A DNA stretch of 35,240 nt from Finegoldia magna (GCF_003182075.1 NZ_QGTH01000012.1:26982-62221); one strand, 5' to 3'. Shown: positions 15,753-24,596, numbered from the stretch's first letter. Notes: a model not told the origin generated them from the letters alone. Made by a program: numbers and translations.

Positions 15753-16928
15753 ATGGGTATATTTGATAAATTAAAAAGCGTTTTTTCTTCAGAAGAAAAG
15801 GAAACTAACAGTCAAGCTCACAAAAATGATTGGTATGTTTTTGAATGGAGTGTAAAGGACACTGGAGAAATCTTCTACGTTGGTTATGGTTATGGTGAGG
15901 ATTCTAAGTCTTTCGGATTTGAAAGTTATCACGGAGAAAGAATCAAGGAAAAATTAGATGTGGAATCGAAAATCATCAAGGACAACTTGGAAGAAGATGA
16001 AGCTCGCGATTTGCAACAAGAAGAATTGAAGAGAGTGTTGAAAGAAACTGATAATGTGATTATCAATCGTGTAACTCCTAATATGATTACTAGAAAATCG
16101 GGATTGTTAAAATCAGATACGACACCAAACTACAGATTTGAACAAGCGCCGGTGTTATATGTTGCTGAATATGAACAACATTATTTGGATATGGATTATG
16201 ATGATTTCGAAAAAGTTGACTTGGATAATTTGAAGTCTGTGTACTTAGTTGAAAAGGGCGTTGACGATGAAATTATAGCGAACATTTACAAGGATGATTT
16301 GGACAAGTATTTGAACCAAACAAAATCTTTGTTGGAACACGAAAACATTAAAATCGTCGATGATCAATTTGCAAATGATGTAACTGCTTGGATTTACATT
16401 GGCGATGATTCCATTGCAAAGGTTAAGGAATACGAAGACAAAGCCCAACAAAAACTTTCCAAGAAAATTCCTGTATATCACATGATGGATGTGTTGAAGA
16501 AATTAAAAGAAAAGAACAAGGACAGCTTGGATGAGATTTTCAATAAAATAAAAACTACAAAGGAAGTTGAAATTCACCCACACAACAGTAGGGTTGCTGT
16601 GTTTGATATCAAAAACTTAGACGATCCAGCGAAGGGTGCGAAGGAAGGTTTGAGATATTGGAACGAAGGAGAAAAATTCAGAAAGGATTCTCACTTCCAA
16701 TCTGCAATCAAAAATTACGACACTGCTCGTGAAAACGGATTGTGCACTCCTGCACTTTACAGCTCTTATGCCAGTGTGTACAGAAGCATGAAGGATTATG
16801 ACAACGAAATTGATATTTTGCAAGAAGGTATCAAGAGATTGTCCGATCAAGATAACGTGTCTGAATCCCACATCAATTCTATGAAAGAAAGATTAGAAAA
16901 AGCAAAGGAACTTTTATTAAAAGAATAA
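15753..16928 (+). CDS. GIY-YIG-like nuclease domain protein with C-terminal TPR
   Basis: The ATG at 15753 with GGAGG at 15743-15747 is preferred to a TTG at 15741; length 391 residues. Residues 25-100 resemble GIY-YIG nucleases: W27-Y28-V29-F30, then IFYVGYG with Y42-V43-G44, a helix with arginine (GERIKEK), and EEDEARDLQQEEL where the metal-binding glutamate is expected. This is the WYVFEW...FYVG style of phage-like GIY-YIG proteins. The middle (about 130-280) is charged and unassigned. From about 293 the protein has TPR-like helices (GLRYWNEGEKFRKDSHFQ, then SYASVYRSMKDYDNEIDIL). A nuclease plus repeat scaffold could be a defence or DNA-processing protein; function is not known. Confidence 0.7.
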   Translation: MGIFDKLKSVFSSEEKETNSQAHKNDWYVFEWSVKDTGEIFYVGYGYGEDSKSFGFESYHGERIKEKLDVESKIIKDNLEEDEARDLQQEELKRVLKETDNVIINRVTPNMITRKSGLLKSDTTPNYRFEQAPVLYVAEYEQHYLDMDYDDFEKVDLDNLKSVYLVEKGVDDEIIANIYKDDLDKYLNQTKSLLEHENIKIVDDQFANDVTAWIYIGDDSIAKVKEYEDKAQQKLSKKIPVYHMMDVLKKLKEKNKDSLDEIFNKIKTTKEVEIHPHNSRVAVFDIKNLDDPAKGAKEGLRYWNEGEKFRKDSHFQSAIKNYDTARENGLCTPALYSSYASVYRSMKDYDNEIDILQEGIKRLSDQDNVSESHINSMKERLEKAKELLLKE

Positions 16929-16935
16929 TTTGAAC

Positions 16936-16973
16936 GAATTTCCCAATTTGAGAAATCAAGTTGGGGAATTTTT
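16936..16973 (+). terminator. Terminator after the GIY-YIG/TPR gene
   Basis: The arms aatttcccaatttg (16936-16949) and caagttggggaatt (16956-16969) pair and are followed by a T-run. Confidence 0.85.
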
Positions 16974-16990
16974 TACCCTTAAGCGTTATA

Positions 16991-16999
16991 TGATATAAT
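16991..16999 (+). promoter_or_regulatory. Extended -10 of the moaA operon
   Basis: TGATATAAT ends 16 bases before the moaA start; the transcript leader would be very short. No molybdenum-cofactor riboswitch fits in the space. Confidence 0.65.
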
Positions 17000-17015
17000 A
17001 TACAAAGGTGGTAAA

Positions 17016-17963
17016 ATGAAAGACGCTCTCGGAAGAAAGATAGATTATTTGAGAATTTCGGTGACTGACAAGTGCAATTTGAGATGCAAATACTGTATGC
17101 CAGAAGAAGGAATCACGCATTTGAATCACGACGAAATTCTAACTATAGATGAAACTTTGAAAATCGTAGAAGTTTTCAAAGATTTGGGAATAAAAAAAGT
17201 ACGTTTAACTGGAGGAGAACCTCTTGTTAGAAACGGAATATTGGATTTGGTAAAAGGCATCAAGGCCATGGGAATTGAAGAAATCTGCATGACTACCAAT
17301 GCGATTAAATTGTACGACATGGCTGACGATTTAAAGGAAAGTGGCGTGGACAGATTCAACATTTCGCTGGATACTTTGGATGCGGATAAATTTCGTGACA
17401 TAACGCGCGGCGGAGATTTGAAAAAGGTTCTGAAATCCATCGATAAATTAAAACAAATGGATATAAAACCAATTAAAATCAACACCGTTGTGATGAGACA
17501 TTTCAACTACGATGAGATAGAGGATTTTGTGAAATTCGCAGAAAAAGGTGTGGTTGTGAGATTTATTGAGTTGATGCCAATTGGTGAAGCGATTGGAAAA
17601 TCTGATGATTACGTGTCTAACGAAGAAATTATCAAAAAAATTGGCAATCTTCAAAAAATTGACAGCGATTCACAAAAATCGAAGGTCGCAGAATATTACA
17701 CCAATCCAAATGGTGCGATTGTGGGATTTATCAATCCGATTTCTCACAAATTCTGCTCAGAATGTAACAGAGTTAGGTTGGATTGCAAGGGCAATTTGTT
17801 GATGTGTTTGCATTCTAATAAGTCGATTAATTTGAAAGATTGTATTCGAAATGGCGAGGATATACGACAAATTATTACACAAGAAATATACAATAAACCA
17901 GAAAGACATTATCTCGAAGAAGGTAACTTCAACAAAAGGGATATGAATACTATAGGAGGTTAA
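17016..17963 (+). CDS. moaA: GTP 3',8-cyclase MoaA (molybdenum cofactor)
   Basis: MoaA is a radical-SAM enzyme that converts GTP to 3',8-cyclo-dihydro-GTP, the first step of molybdopterin synthesis. The radical-SAM cluster is CNLRCKYC (C20, C24, C27). The second cluster is C247, C250 and C264 in CSECNRVRLDCKGNLLMC. The last two residues are Gly-Gly, the conserved functional tail (MNTIGG). At 315 residues it is slightly short but complete. It is followed after one base by moaC-MOSC, and GGAGG at 17955-17959 near its end serves that gene. Confidence 0.96.
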   Translation: MKDALGRKIDYLRISVTDKCNLRCKYCMPEEGITHLNHDEILTIDETLKIVEVFKDLGIKKVRLTGGEPLVRNGILDLVKGIKAMGIEEICMTTNAIKLYDMADDLKESGVDRFNISLDTLDADKFRDITRGGDLKKVLKSIDKLKQMDIKPIKINTVVMRHFNYDEIEDFVKFAEKGVVVRFIELMPIGEAIGKSDDYVSNEEIIKKIGNLQKIDSDSQKSKVAEYYTNPNGAIVGFINPISHKFCSECNRVRLDCKGNLLMCLHSNKSINLKDCIRNGEDIRQIITQEIYNKPERHYLEEGNFNKRDMNTIGG

Positions 17964-17964
17964 T

Positions 17965-18879
17965 GTGGATTTAACTCATTTTAACGAAGATGGTTTGCCA
18001 AGAATGGTGGATGTATCTGAAAAGGAAACTACTAAAAGAGTTGCTGTGGCTCATAGTAGGATTTATATGAAAAAAGAAACTATGCAAAAAATCACAGAAA
18101 AATCCATCAAAAAAGGCGACGTTTTGAGTGTCGCACAAACTGCTGCGATTATGGCTGCGAAGAAAACATCGGAAATTATTCCAATGTGTCACAATATTTT
18201 CATCACAGGTGTTGATGTTAAATTCGAATTAGCAGATGATTTTATAGATATTTTCGTCCAATCAAATACTGAATCAAAAACAGGAATTGAGATGGAAAGT
18301 TTGACGGCTGCAAGTGTGGCGGCTCTTACGATTTACGATATGTGCAAGGCAATTGATCGTTCAATGCGAATTACAAATGTGGAGTTACTTCACAAAGAAG
18401 GCGGGAAAAGTGGCATTTACAACAGAAGTGTCGACAGTGATGAGGCAGTTGTAATCGATGTGAATATTAGCGAGAAAAAAGGCACTGTAAAAACTCCTGT
18501 AGAATTTGCAGAACTAAAAGTGGATCATGGATTGATTGGAGATGCACACGCTGGAAATTGGCACAGACAAGTGTCACTTTTGGCAGAAGAATCCATCAAT
18601 AAAATGCGAGAAATGGGTCTTGATTTGAAAGACGGAGATTTTGCTGAAAATATCACAACGAGAAACATTGAACTATTTACGCTTCCTGTCGGTCAAGTGT
18701 TGACGATTGGAGAATGCGTGTTGGAGGTGACTCAAATCGGAAAAGAATGTCACAAAGGTTGTGCGATTAAGCAAAAAGTCGGCAATTGTATTATGCCAAC
18801 GGAAGGAATTTTCTGCAAAGTTTTAAAGGGTGGAATTATTAAGAAAAACGACAAAATCAAGCTTGTAGAATTAAATTAA
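17965..18879 (+). CDS. MoaC-MOSC fusion protein
   Basis: The start is GTG at 17965; the overlapping ATG at 17963 meets a stop after three codons. Residues 1-155 are MoaC (cyclic pyranopterin monophosphate synthase): SVAQTAAIMAAKKTSEIIP, MCHNIFITGVD, and DMCKAIDRSM with catalytic-type residues present. Residues 160-304 form a MOSC domain: GLIGDAHAGNWHRQVSLL, GDFAENIT, and late cysteines in GKECHKGCAIKQKVGNCIMP. MOSC domains are linked to molybdenum-cofactor sulfur chemistry. The fusion joins cPMP synthesis to a MOSC step. No moaD, moaE or moeA is present in the window; they may lie elsewhere. Confidence 0.93.
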   Translation: MDLTHFNEDGLPRMVDVSEKETTKRVAVAHSRIYMKKETMQKITEKSIKKGDVLSVAQTAAIMAAKKTSEIIPMCHNIFITGVDVKFELADDFIDIFVQSNTESKTGIEMESLTAASVAALTIYDMCKAIDRSMRITNVELLHKEGGKSGIYNRSVDSDEAVVIDVNISEKKGTVKTPVEFAELKVDHGLIGDAHAGNWHRQVSLLAEESINKMREMGLDLKDGDFAENITTRNIELFTLPVGQVLTIGECVLEVTQIGKECHKGCAIKQKVGNCIMPTEGIFCKVLKGGIIKKNDKIKLVELN

Positions 18880-18886
18880 AAGTTTG

Positions 18887-18895
18887 TGTTATAAT
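18887..18895 (+). promoter_or_regulatory. Extended -10 of thiC leader
   Basis: TGTTATAAT starts 8 bases after the moaC-MOSC stop and 7 bases before the riboswitch, so thiC has its own promoter. Confidence 0.65.
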
Positions 18896-18901
18896 ATATT
18901 C

Positions 18902-18985
18902 GGAGTCTGGGGGTGCTTTACGCTGAGATCTTTTTAGAAACCCTTAAACCTGCTCATGATAATGCATGCGAAGGGAAGAACTTAG
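18902..18985 (+). promoter_or_regulatory. TPP riboswitch (THI element)
   Basis: The conserved blocks are in order: gggggtgc, then gctgagat, then acccttaaacctg, then gataatgcatgcgaaggga. These match the thiamine pyrophosphate aptamer. It is followed by a strong terminator and then thiC, so TPP binding should turn thiC off by early termination. Confidence 0.95.
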
Positions 18986-18995
18986 AATGTTTTTT

Positions 18996-19030
18996 GCGGA
19001 TACATGGGTTATGTATCCGTTATTTTTTTT
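18996..19030 (+). terminator. Riboswitch-controlled terminator before thiC
   Basis: The stem ggatacat / atgtatcc (18998-19005 and 19011-19018), extended by G-C and G-T pairs, is followed by a T-run to 19030. It is the expression platform of the TPP riboswitch. Confidence 0.9.
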
Positions 19031-19060
19031 CCAGTCTCCAAATCAACATAGGAGGTATTT

Positions 19061-20362
19061 ATGGAATATACAACTCAATTAGACGCTGCGAAGAAGAAAA
19101 TCATTACAAAAGAAATGAAAAGAGTAGCGGAAAAAGAAAACATAGACGTAGAAATTCTTAGAGAAAAAATCGAAAAAGGATACGTGGTTATTCCTGCAAA
19201 TAAAAACCACAAATCATTGGATGCTCACGGTGTTGGTGAAGGTTTGAAGACTAAAATCAACGTGAACTTGGGAATTTCAAAAGATTGCTACAACATTGAA
19301 AAGGAAATGGAAAAAGTTAGAGTAGCAATCGACATGGATGCAGAAGCGATAATGGATTTGTCAAATTACGGAAAGACTAGACAGTTCAGAGAAGAACTTA
19401 TCGACTACTCTCCTGCAATGATTGGTAGCGTTCCGATGTACGATTGCGTAGGAATGTTGGATAAAGAATTGAAGGATATTACTGAAGAAGAATTCTTACA
19501 AGTTGTGGAACAACACGCAAAAGACGGGGTGGATTTCATCACAATTCACGTTGGACTTACAAGAGATATCGCTGAACATTTGAAAACAACAGATAGAATT
19601 ACAAAAATCGTATCACGTGGTGGATCATTATTATTCGCGTGGATGATTGCTAATAACAAAGAAAACCCACTTGTAACAAGATACGACGATGTACTTGAAA
19701 TCTGCGAAAAATACGACGTCACACTAAGCTTGGGAGATGCTTTAAGACCGGGTTGCATTAACGATGCTACAGATGATTTGCAAATTCAAGAATTGATTAA
19801 TTTATCTAGAATGGCAAAAAGAGCCTACGAAAAAAATGTCCAAGTAATGATTGAAGGACCAGGCCACGTTCCAATCGATCAAATCGAAGCAAATATGAAA
19901 ATCGAAAAAACAATCTGCAACAATGCACCATTCTACGTTTTAGGACCTTTGGTTACAGATATTGCACCGGGCTATGACCACATAACATCAGCAATCGGTG
20001 GAGCAATCGCAGCAAGTACTGGAGCAGATTTCTTGTGCTATGTGACTCCTGCAGAACATTTGAGACTTCCTAACTTGGAAGATATGAAAGAAGGAATCAT
20101 CGCTACGAAAATCGCAGCTCACGCTGGAGATATCGCAAAGAAGATCCCTGGAGCAAAAGAAAGAGACGACGAAATGAGTAGAGCTCGCTTCAACTTGGAT
20201 TGGGAAAAAATGTTCGAACTTGCAATTGACAGCGAGAAACCAAAAAAATACAGAAAAGAATCTCAACCAATCGAAGAAGATAGCTGCACAATGTGCGGCA
20301 AGATGTGTTCAATGAGAACAGTGAAGAAAGTATTGAACGGCGAAGATGTCAATTTAATTTAG
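19061..20362 (+). CDS. thiC: Phosphomethylpyrimidine synthase ThiC
   Basis: ThiC converts aminoimidazole ribotide to hydroxymethylpyrimidine phosphate in thiamine synthesis, using a radical-SAM cluster. The start ATG at 19061 follows AGGAGG. The protein is 433 residues, the short form typical of Clostridia and Archaea. Family blocks seen are [57 protein letters not shown] and [20 protein letters not shown]. The cluster motif near the end is CTMCGKMC, a C-x2-C-x3-C spacing one residue shorter than the C-x2-C-x4-C of enterobacteria. No thiD, thiE or thiM lies next to it. Confidence 0.97.
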   Translation: MEYTTQLDAAKKKIITKEMKRVAEKENIDVEILREKIEKGYVVIPANKNHKSLDAHGVGEGLKTKINVNLGISKDCYNIEKEMEKVRVAIDMDAEAIMDLSNYGKTRQFREELIDYSPAMIGSVPMYDCVGMLDKELKDITEEEFLQVVEQHAKDGVDFITIHVGLTRDIAEHLKTTDRITKIVSRGGSLLFAWMIANNKENPLVTRYDDVLEICEKYDVTLSLGDALRPGCINDATDDLQIQELINLSRMAKRAYEKNVQVMIEGPGHVPIDQIEANMKIEKTICNNAPFYVLGPLVTDIAPGYDHITSAIGGAIAASTGADFLCYVTPAEHLRLPNLEDMKEGIIATKIAAHAGDIAKKIPGAKERDDEMSRARFNLDWEKMFELAIDSEKPKKYRKESQPIEEDSCTMCGKMCSMRTVKKVLNGEDVNLI

Positions 20363-20400
20363 AAAATTTGATTAAAAAATTTATTTTAAAATGCGAATTC

Positions 20401-20432
20401 AACCATCAAGAATATCTTGGTGGTTGTTTTTT
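20401..20432 (+). terminator. Terminator after thiC
   Basis: The stem aaccatcaag / cttggtggtt (20401-20410 and 20416-20425) is followed by tgtttttt-like T-rich sequence. It closes thiC before the marR unit. Confidence 0.85.
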
Positions 20433-20467
20433 ATTTGAACGAAATTGGAAAATATTCGAGAAAATCA

Positions 20468-20496
20468 TTGACAATGGTTATTAGTAGTCGTATAAT
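20468..20496 (+). promoter_or_regulatory. Strong promoter of marR-ABC operon
   Basis: TTGACA at 20468-20473 and TATAAT at 20491-20496 are exactly 17 bases apart, a consensus sigma-A promoter. The sequence TGACAATGGTTATTA over the -35 (20469-20483) also resembles a weak Fur box. Confidence 0.9.
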
Positions 20497-20497
20497 T

Positions 20498-20510
20498 CTA
20501 ATAGTATTAG
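20498..20510. promoter_or_regulatory. Palindromic operator candidate (MarR site)
   Basis: CTAATA-G-TATTAG is a perfect 13-base palindrome right after the -10, covering the likely transcription start. A MarR dimer bound there would block its own operon; this is inferred from position. Confidence 0.5.
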
Positions 20511-20526
20511 GTAAAAAGGTGATATT

Positions 20527-21003
20527 ATGAATGAAAAATTAGCAAAAGAAGTTATAAGATGCGTGCATAGTATTGGAAAACACCATCCTCACAAGCAAAT
20601 CAACGATTCTGTTAGAGGAGAAAACATGGCTTTAGGATTTATAAAAGCAGAAGGTGGATCGACTTATCCGAAAGATATTGAACTTGCTATGGGGATTTCC
20701 AGTGCTAGAGTTGCAGCAATTATAAAAAAACTGGAACAACGTGGATTTGTAACCAGAACTGGCGACAAAGTGGACAGAAGAAAAACTTTGGTAACTTTGA
20801 CCGAAAAGGGACAAAAAGTTGCTGAGGAAACTGAATCAAAAATCATTTATACATTAGATCAAATGTTTGAAGTTTTGGGTGAAGAAGACTCTGAAAACTT
20901 TGTAAGAATAATCGACAAATTAATCAAAAATTTGCCGAAGATAAGCAAAATCTGCGAAGATAAATTTAAAGAAATGGATGATGAATTTGATAAGAATAAT
21001 TAG
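20527..21003 (+). CDS. MarR-family transcriptional regulator
   Basis: The start follows AAAGGTG at 20515-20521; the product is 158 residues. It has the MarR winged helix: STYPKDIELAMGISSARVAAIIKKLEQRGFV (recognition helix) and the wing TRTGDKVDRRKTLVTLTEKG with the D-R-R core. It leads an operon with two ABC half-transporters; the next gene starts inside its 3' end. This arrangement, MarR plus heterodimeric exporter, usually means control of the exporter by a small ligand. The ligand is unknown. Confidence 0.92.
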   Translation: MNEKLAKEVIRCVHSIGKHHPHKQINDSVRGENMALGFIKAEGGSTYPKDIELAMGISSARVAAIIKKLEQRGFVTRTGDKVDRRKTLVTLTEKGQKVAEETESKIIYTLDQMFEVLGEEDSENFVRIIDKLIKNLPKISKICEDKFKEMDDEFDKNN

Positions 21004-22738
21004 ATACTTAAATAAAAAACAATGGATTCAGGTGCTTTTGAGTTTGGTATTCATAGTAACTCAAGTGTTCTTGGATTTAAAAATCCCGGATTATATGTCA
21101 AAAATCACGATGTATGTCGAAAGTCCGGGTCACAGTGTAAGTGATATTATCGCAGAAGGAAAATGGATGATATTGTGTGCACTGGGTTCTTTGATTTCTG
21201 CAATTATTGTAGGATATTTGGCATCGAAAATTTCGGCGTCATTTTCCAAAAATTTGAGGTCTAGAATTTTCTCTAAGGTGGAAAGTTTCTCCATGAAAGA
21301 AATCAACGAATTTTCTACTGCTAGTTTGATAACTAGGTCTACAAATGATATTACGCAAATTCAAATGGTAATAGTGATAGGATTACAAATTTTGATAAAA
21401 GCTCCTATCATGGCTGTGTGGGCAATCACGAAGATCTACAACAAGGGATTTGAGTGGACAATGGCAACTGCTGTGACTGTTTTGATTTTGATTGTATTCG
21501 TTGCAATACTGATGCTTATGGTTATGCCTAAGTTTAGAATGATGCAAACTTTAACCGACAATATCAACAGGATTTTGCGTGAAAACTTGACAGGACTTGC
21601 CGTAATCAGAGCATATAACTCTGAAGAATACAGGGAAAACAAATTTGATGAAGCGAATGAAGAGTTAACTAGCACACAATTATTTACAAGTCGTGCGATG
21701 TCAACGCTTTTTCCAATGATTAACTTCAGCATGTCGATTTTGACACTTGTGATTTATTTTATAGGCGCAGGGCTCATAAATGCCGCAGAAATGATGGACA
21801 AATACGTTTTGTTTTCAAATATGGTTGTGTTCAGTTCTTATGCAATGCAAGTTATCATGTCATTTATGATGATGAGTATGATTTTCATCATGGTTCCAAG
21901 AGCGCAAATCTCAGCAAAGCGTATCAACGAAGTGTTGGATACAGAACTTTCCATTAAAGATGGAAACATCGACACATCAAATGATGATTACGAATACGAA
22001 ATAGAATTTGATAATGTGTCATTCAAATACACGGATTCTGAGCAATACATCTTACAAGATATTGATTTTAAAGTGAAAAAAGGTGAAAAAGTAGCGATAA
22101 TTGGTTCTACTGGTTCAGGAAAAAGTACGATATTGAATTTGCTTTTGAGATTTTACGATGCCACTGAAGGGGTTGTCAAAATCCAAGGAATTGATATCAA
22201 AAAATATAAGCTTAAATTTTTGTACGAAAAAATTGCTGCAGTTTTGCAAAAATCTTTCCTTTTCAAAGGCGATGTAACATCTAATATTTCTTTTGGAGAT
22301 GAAGGAACTGACAAGAATTTGGTAGAAGAAGCTGCAAAAACTTCGCAATCTATGGAATTTATCGAAAAATTTGACGACAAATTTGACCACGAAATCGCAC
22401 AATTAGGGAAGAATGTTTCTGGGGGACAAAAACAGAGATTATCCATAGCAAGAGCTATTTACAGGAAGCCTGATATATTCTTGTTTGACGACAGTTTCTC
22501 TGCACTTGATTTCAAAACAGACAGTGAGCTTAGACATAAGTTGAAAGAAAACAACCCTGATGCTACGACAATTATTGTCGCACAAAGAGTGGGATCAATA
22601 ATGGATTCAGATCAGATAATAGTTCTTGAAAACGGACAAATCGCTGGAATTGGTCAACACAAGGATTTATTGAAAAATTGTGAAGTGTACAAGGAAATAG
22701 CCTACTCGCAATTAACAGAGGAGGAATTAAATGCCTAG
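20978..22738 (+). CDS. ABC exporter half-transporter, degenerate-site subunit
   Basis: A six-helix exporter domain (about 1-320) is fused to a nucleotide-binding domain. Walker A is GSTGSGKST (376-384) and the signature is VSGGQ (480-484). After Walker B FLFD504 the catalytic glutamate is replaced by D505, and the H-loop histidine by Q536. This is the non-catalytic partner of a heterodimeric exporter of the BmrCD/LmrCD type. The start at 20978 (or the next ATG at 20981) overlaps marR by about 26 bases, so translation is coupled. The end overlaps the next gene by 8 bases. Likely substrates are drugs, lipids or peptides. Confidence 0.93.
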   Translation: MMNLIRIIRYLNKKQWIQVLLSLVFIVTQVFLDLKIPDYMSKITMYVESPGHSVSDIIAEGKWMILCALGSLISAIIVGYLASKISASFSKNLRSRIFSKVESFSMKEINEFSTASLITRSTNDITQIQMVIVIGLQILIKAPIMAVWAITKIYNKGFEWTMATAVTVLILIVFVAILMLMVMPKFRMMQTLTDNINRILRENLTGLAVIRAYNSEEYRENKFDEANEELTSTQLFTSRAMSTLFPMINFSMSILTLVIYFIGAGLINAAEMMDKYVLFSNMVVFSSYAMQVIMSFMMMSMIFIMVPRAQISAKRINEVLDTELSIKDGNIDTSNDDYEYEIEFDNVSFKYTDSEQYILQDIDFKVKKGEKVAIIGSTGSGKSTILNLLLRFYDATEGVVKIQGIDIKKYKLKFLYEKIAAVLQKSFLFKGDVTSNISFGDEGTDKNLVEEAAKTSQSMEFIEKFDDKFDHEIAQLGKNVSGGQKQRLSIARAIYRKPDIFLFDDSFSALDFKTDSELRHKLKENNPDATTIIVAQRVGSIMDSDQIIVLENGQIAGIGQHKDLLKNCEVYKEIAYSQLTEEELNA

Positions 22739-24527
22739 ACAAGTTATAAATGAAAAACCAAAAAAATTCAAAAAAACATTAAAAGAAATGACTGGGTATT
22801 TGAAACCTTACTTCCCATTGATACTAATTGCAGTTGTAGCAAGCGTAATAGCGACTATATTGCAAATAATTGGACCAGATAAATTAAAACTCATCACAGA
22901 TGAAATCACAAAAGGTCTTCCTAAAATGATAAAAGGAAAACCTGTGATGGCTTCGATTGATATGGACCAAGTAAAATCAATCACGATGATGCTTGTGATA
23001 TTTTACGGATCGTCTTTGTTGTTGAATTTGTTACAAAGATTTATCATGGCAGATGTTACACAAAAAATCTCCAAATCATTTAGAGAGAAAATTGCTGTTA
23101 AAATCAACAAATTGCCATTTAGCTATTTTGACAACACAACTTACGGAGACATTCTAAGTAGGGTTACAAATGATGTCGACACAATCAGTCAAAGCTTGAA
23201 CCAATCAATAGGAACGTTGTTGACAAGTATTGTAATGCTTTTAGGAACTGTAGTTATGATGATTTACAACTCAGGAATATTAACCATAACTACAATATTA
23301 TCCTCACTTGTAGGTTTCGTGTTCATCACAATAATAATGAACAAATCACAAAAATATTTCAAAGCACAGCAACAAAACTTAGGTGATATCAACGGACAAA
23401 TCGAAGAAGTGTACACCGGTCACAACGTAATTAAGTCATACAACGCTGGTGAAAGAGTGGTAGATGAATTCGAACAAATGAATACACAACTTTACACAAG
23501 CGCCTGGAAATCACAATTTTTGTCGGGACTAATGATGCCAATTATGCAATTTGCAGGAAACTTTTCCTACGTTATGGTCTGCATAGTCGGAGGAGCTTTG
23601 GCGATCAACGGCAAAATATCATTCGGGGTTATCGTAGCTTTTATGATTTATGTAAGACTGTTCACAAATCCTCTATCAGATATCGCACAAAGTTTCAACA
23701 CTTTGCAAAGAGCTGCAGCGGCAGGGGAGAGAGTGTTCGAATTTTTGAACGAAAAAGAATTAGAAGAAGAAAACGTAACTGAAAAACTCGACAGAGCAAA
23801 AGGCGAAGTCGAATTCAAAGATGTTAGATTTGGATATAATCCAGACAAAATCATCATCAAAGATTTCAGCGTAAAAGTAAATCCAGGAGAAAAAATCGCC
23901 ATCGTTGGGCCAACTGGAGCCGGAAAGACTACGATTGTAAATCTATTAATGAGATTTTACGAAATAAACGATGGACAAATATTGGTAGATGGAATAGACA
24001 CTAAAAATATTTCTAGGGATAATTTGAGAGACCAATTCTGCATGGTATTACAAGATTCTTGGGTATTCGAAGCAAGTGTCAGAGAAAACATAACATTCGG
24101 AGAAAAAGATATAACTGATGAAGAATTGATTGACGTGTGCAAACGTGTAAATCTGGATCACTTTATAAGAACACTTCCACAAGGATACGACACGATTTTA
24201 AACGACAAACAATCATTGTCGCAAGGACAACTTCAACTACTCACAATCGCACGTGCAATGGTAAGTCACGCACCAATGTTGATATTAGATGAAGCCACAA
24301 GCTCCGTGGATACAAGAACTGAAATAATCGTTCAAGATGCAATGGATGAACTTGCAAAAGGAAGAACATCATTTGTAATCGCGCACAGATTATCCACAAT
24401 CAAAAACGCGGATTTGATACTTGTAATGAAAGATGGTGACATCGTAGAAAAAGGAAAACACGAAGAATTATTAGCACAAGACGGATTCTACGCACAACTA
24501 TACAACGCACAATTTGAGAGAAAATAG
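22731..24527 (+). CDS. ABC exporter half-transporter, catalytic subunit
   Basis: This is the second half of the pair, 598 residues with about six membrane helices and a C-terminal ATPase domain. Walker A is GPTGAGKTT (393-401), Walker B ends in D520-E521 with the catalytic glutamate present, and H552 is the H-loop. The signature is LSQGQ (496-500) instead of LSGGQ. Together with the upstream half, the dimer has one good ATP site (from this Walker A/B and the partner's VSGGQ) and one degenerate site. The ATG at 22731 overlaps the previous stop region and has AGAGGAGG upstream. Confidence 0.94.
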   Translation: MPRQVINEKPKKFKKTLKEMTGYLKPYFPLILIAVVASVIATILQIIGPDKLKLITDEITKGLPKMIKGKPVMASIDMDQVKSITMMLVIFYGSSLLLNLLQRFIMADVTQKISKSFREKIAVKINKLPFSYFDNTTYGDILSRVTNDVDTISQSLNQSIGTLLTSIVMLLGTVVMMIYNSGILTITTILSSLVGFVFITIIMNKSQKYFKAQQQNLGDINGQIEEVYTGHNVIKSYNAGERVVDEFEQMNTQLYTSAWKSQFLSGLMMPIMQFAGNFSYVMVCIVGGALAINGKISFGVIVAFMIYVRLFTNPLSDIAQSFNTLQRAAAAGERVFEFLNEKELEEENVTEKLDRAKGEVEFKDVRFGYNPDKIIIKDFSVKVNPGEKIAIVGPTGAGKTTIVNLLMRFYEINDGQILVDGIDTKNISRDNLRDQFCMVLQDSWVFEASVRENITFGEKDITDEELIDVCKRVNLDHFIRTLPQGYDTILNDKQSLSQGQLQLLTIARAMVSHAPMLILDEATSSVDTRTEIIVQDAMDELAKGRTSFVIAHRLSTIKNADLILVMKDGDIVEKGKHEELLAQDGFYAQLYNAQFERK

Positions 24528-24545
24528 TAAAAATATTGTAAATTG

Positions 24546-24576
24546 AGATTGGGATTAATTGGTCCCAATCTTTTTT
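24546..24576 (+). terminator. Terminator after the ABC operon
   Basis: The stem gattggga / tcccaatc (24547-24554 and 24563-24570) is followed by six T residues. Confidence 0.9.
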
Positions 24577-24587
24577 ACATCCAAATT

Positions 24588-24596
24588 TGATATAAT
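24588..24596 (+). promoter_or_regulatory. Extended -10 of the rlmD-like gene
   Basis: TGATATAAT lies 22 bases before the start codon, after the terminator of the preceding operon. Confidence 0.65.

Noticed and set aside
18913-19161. An open frame of 82 codons over the thiC leader
   Set aside because: It covers the TPP aptamer and its terminator and runs into thiC in another frame; the RNA elements explain the sequence.
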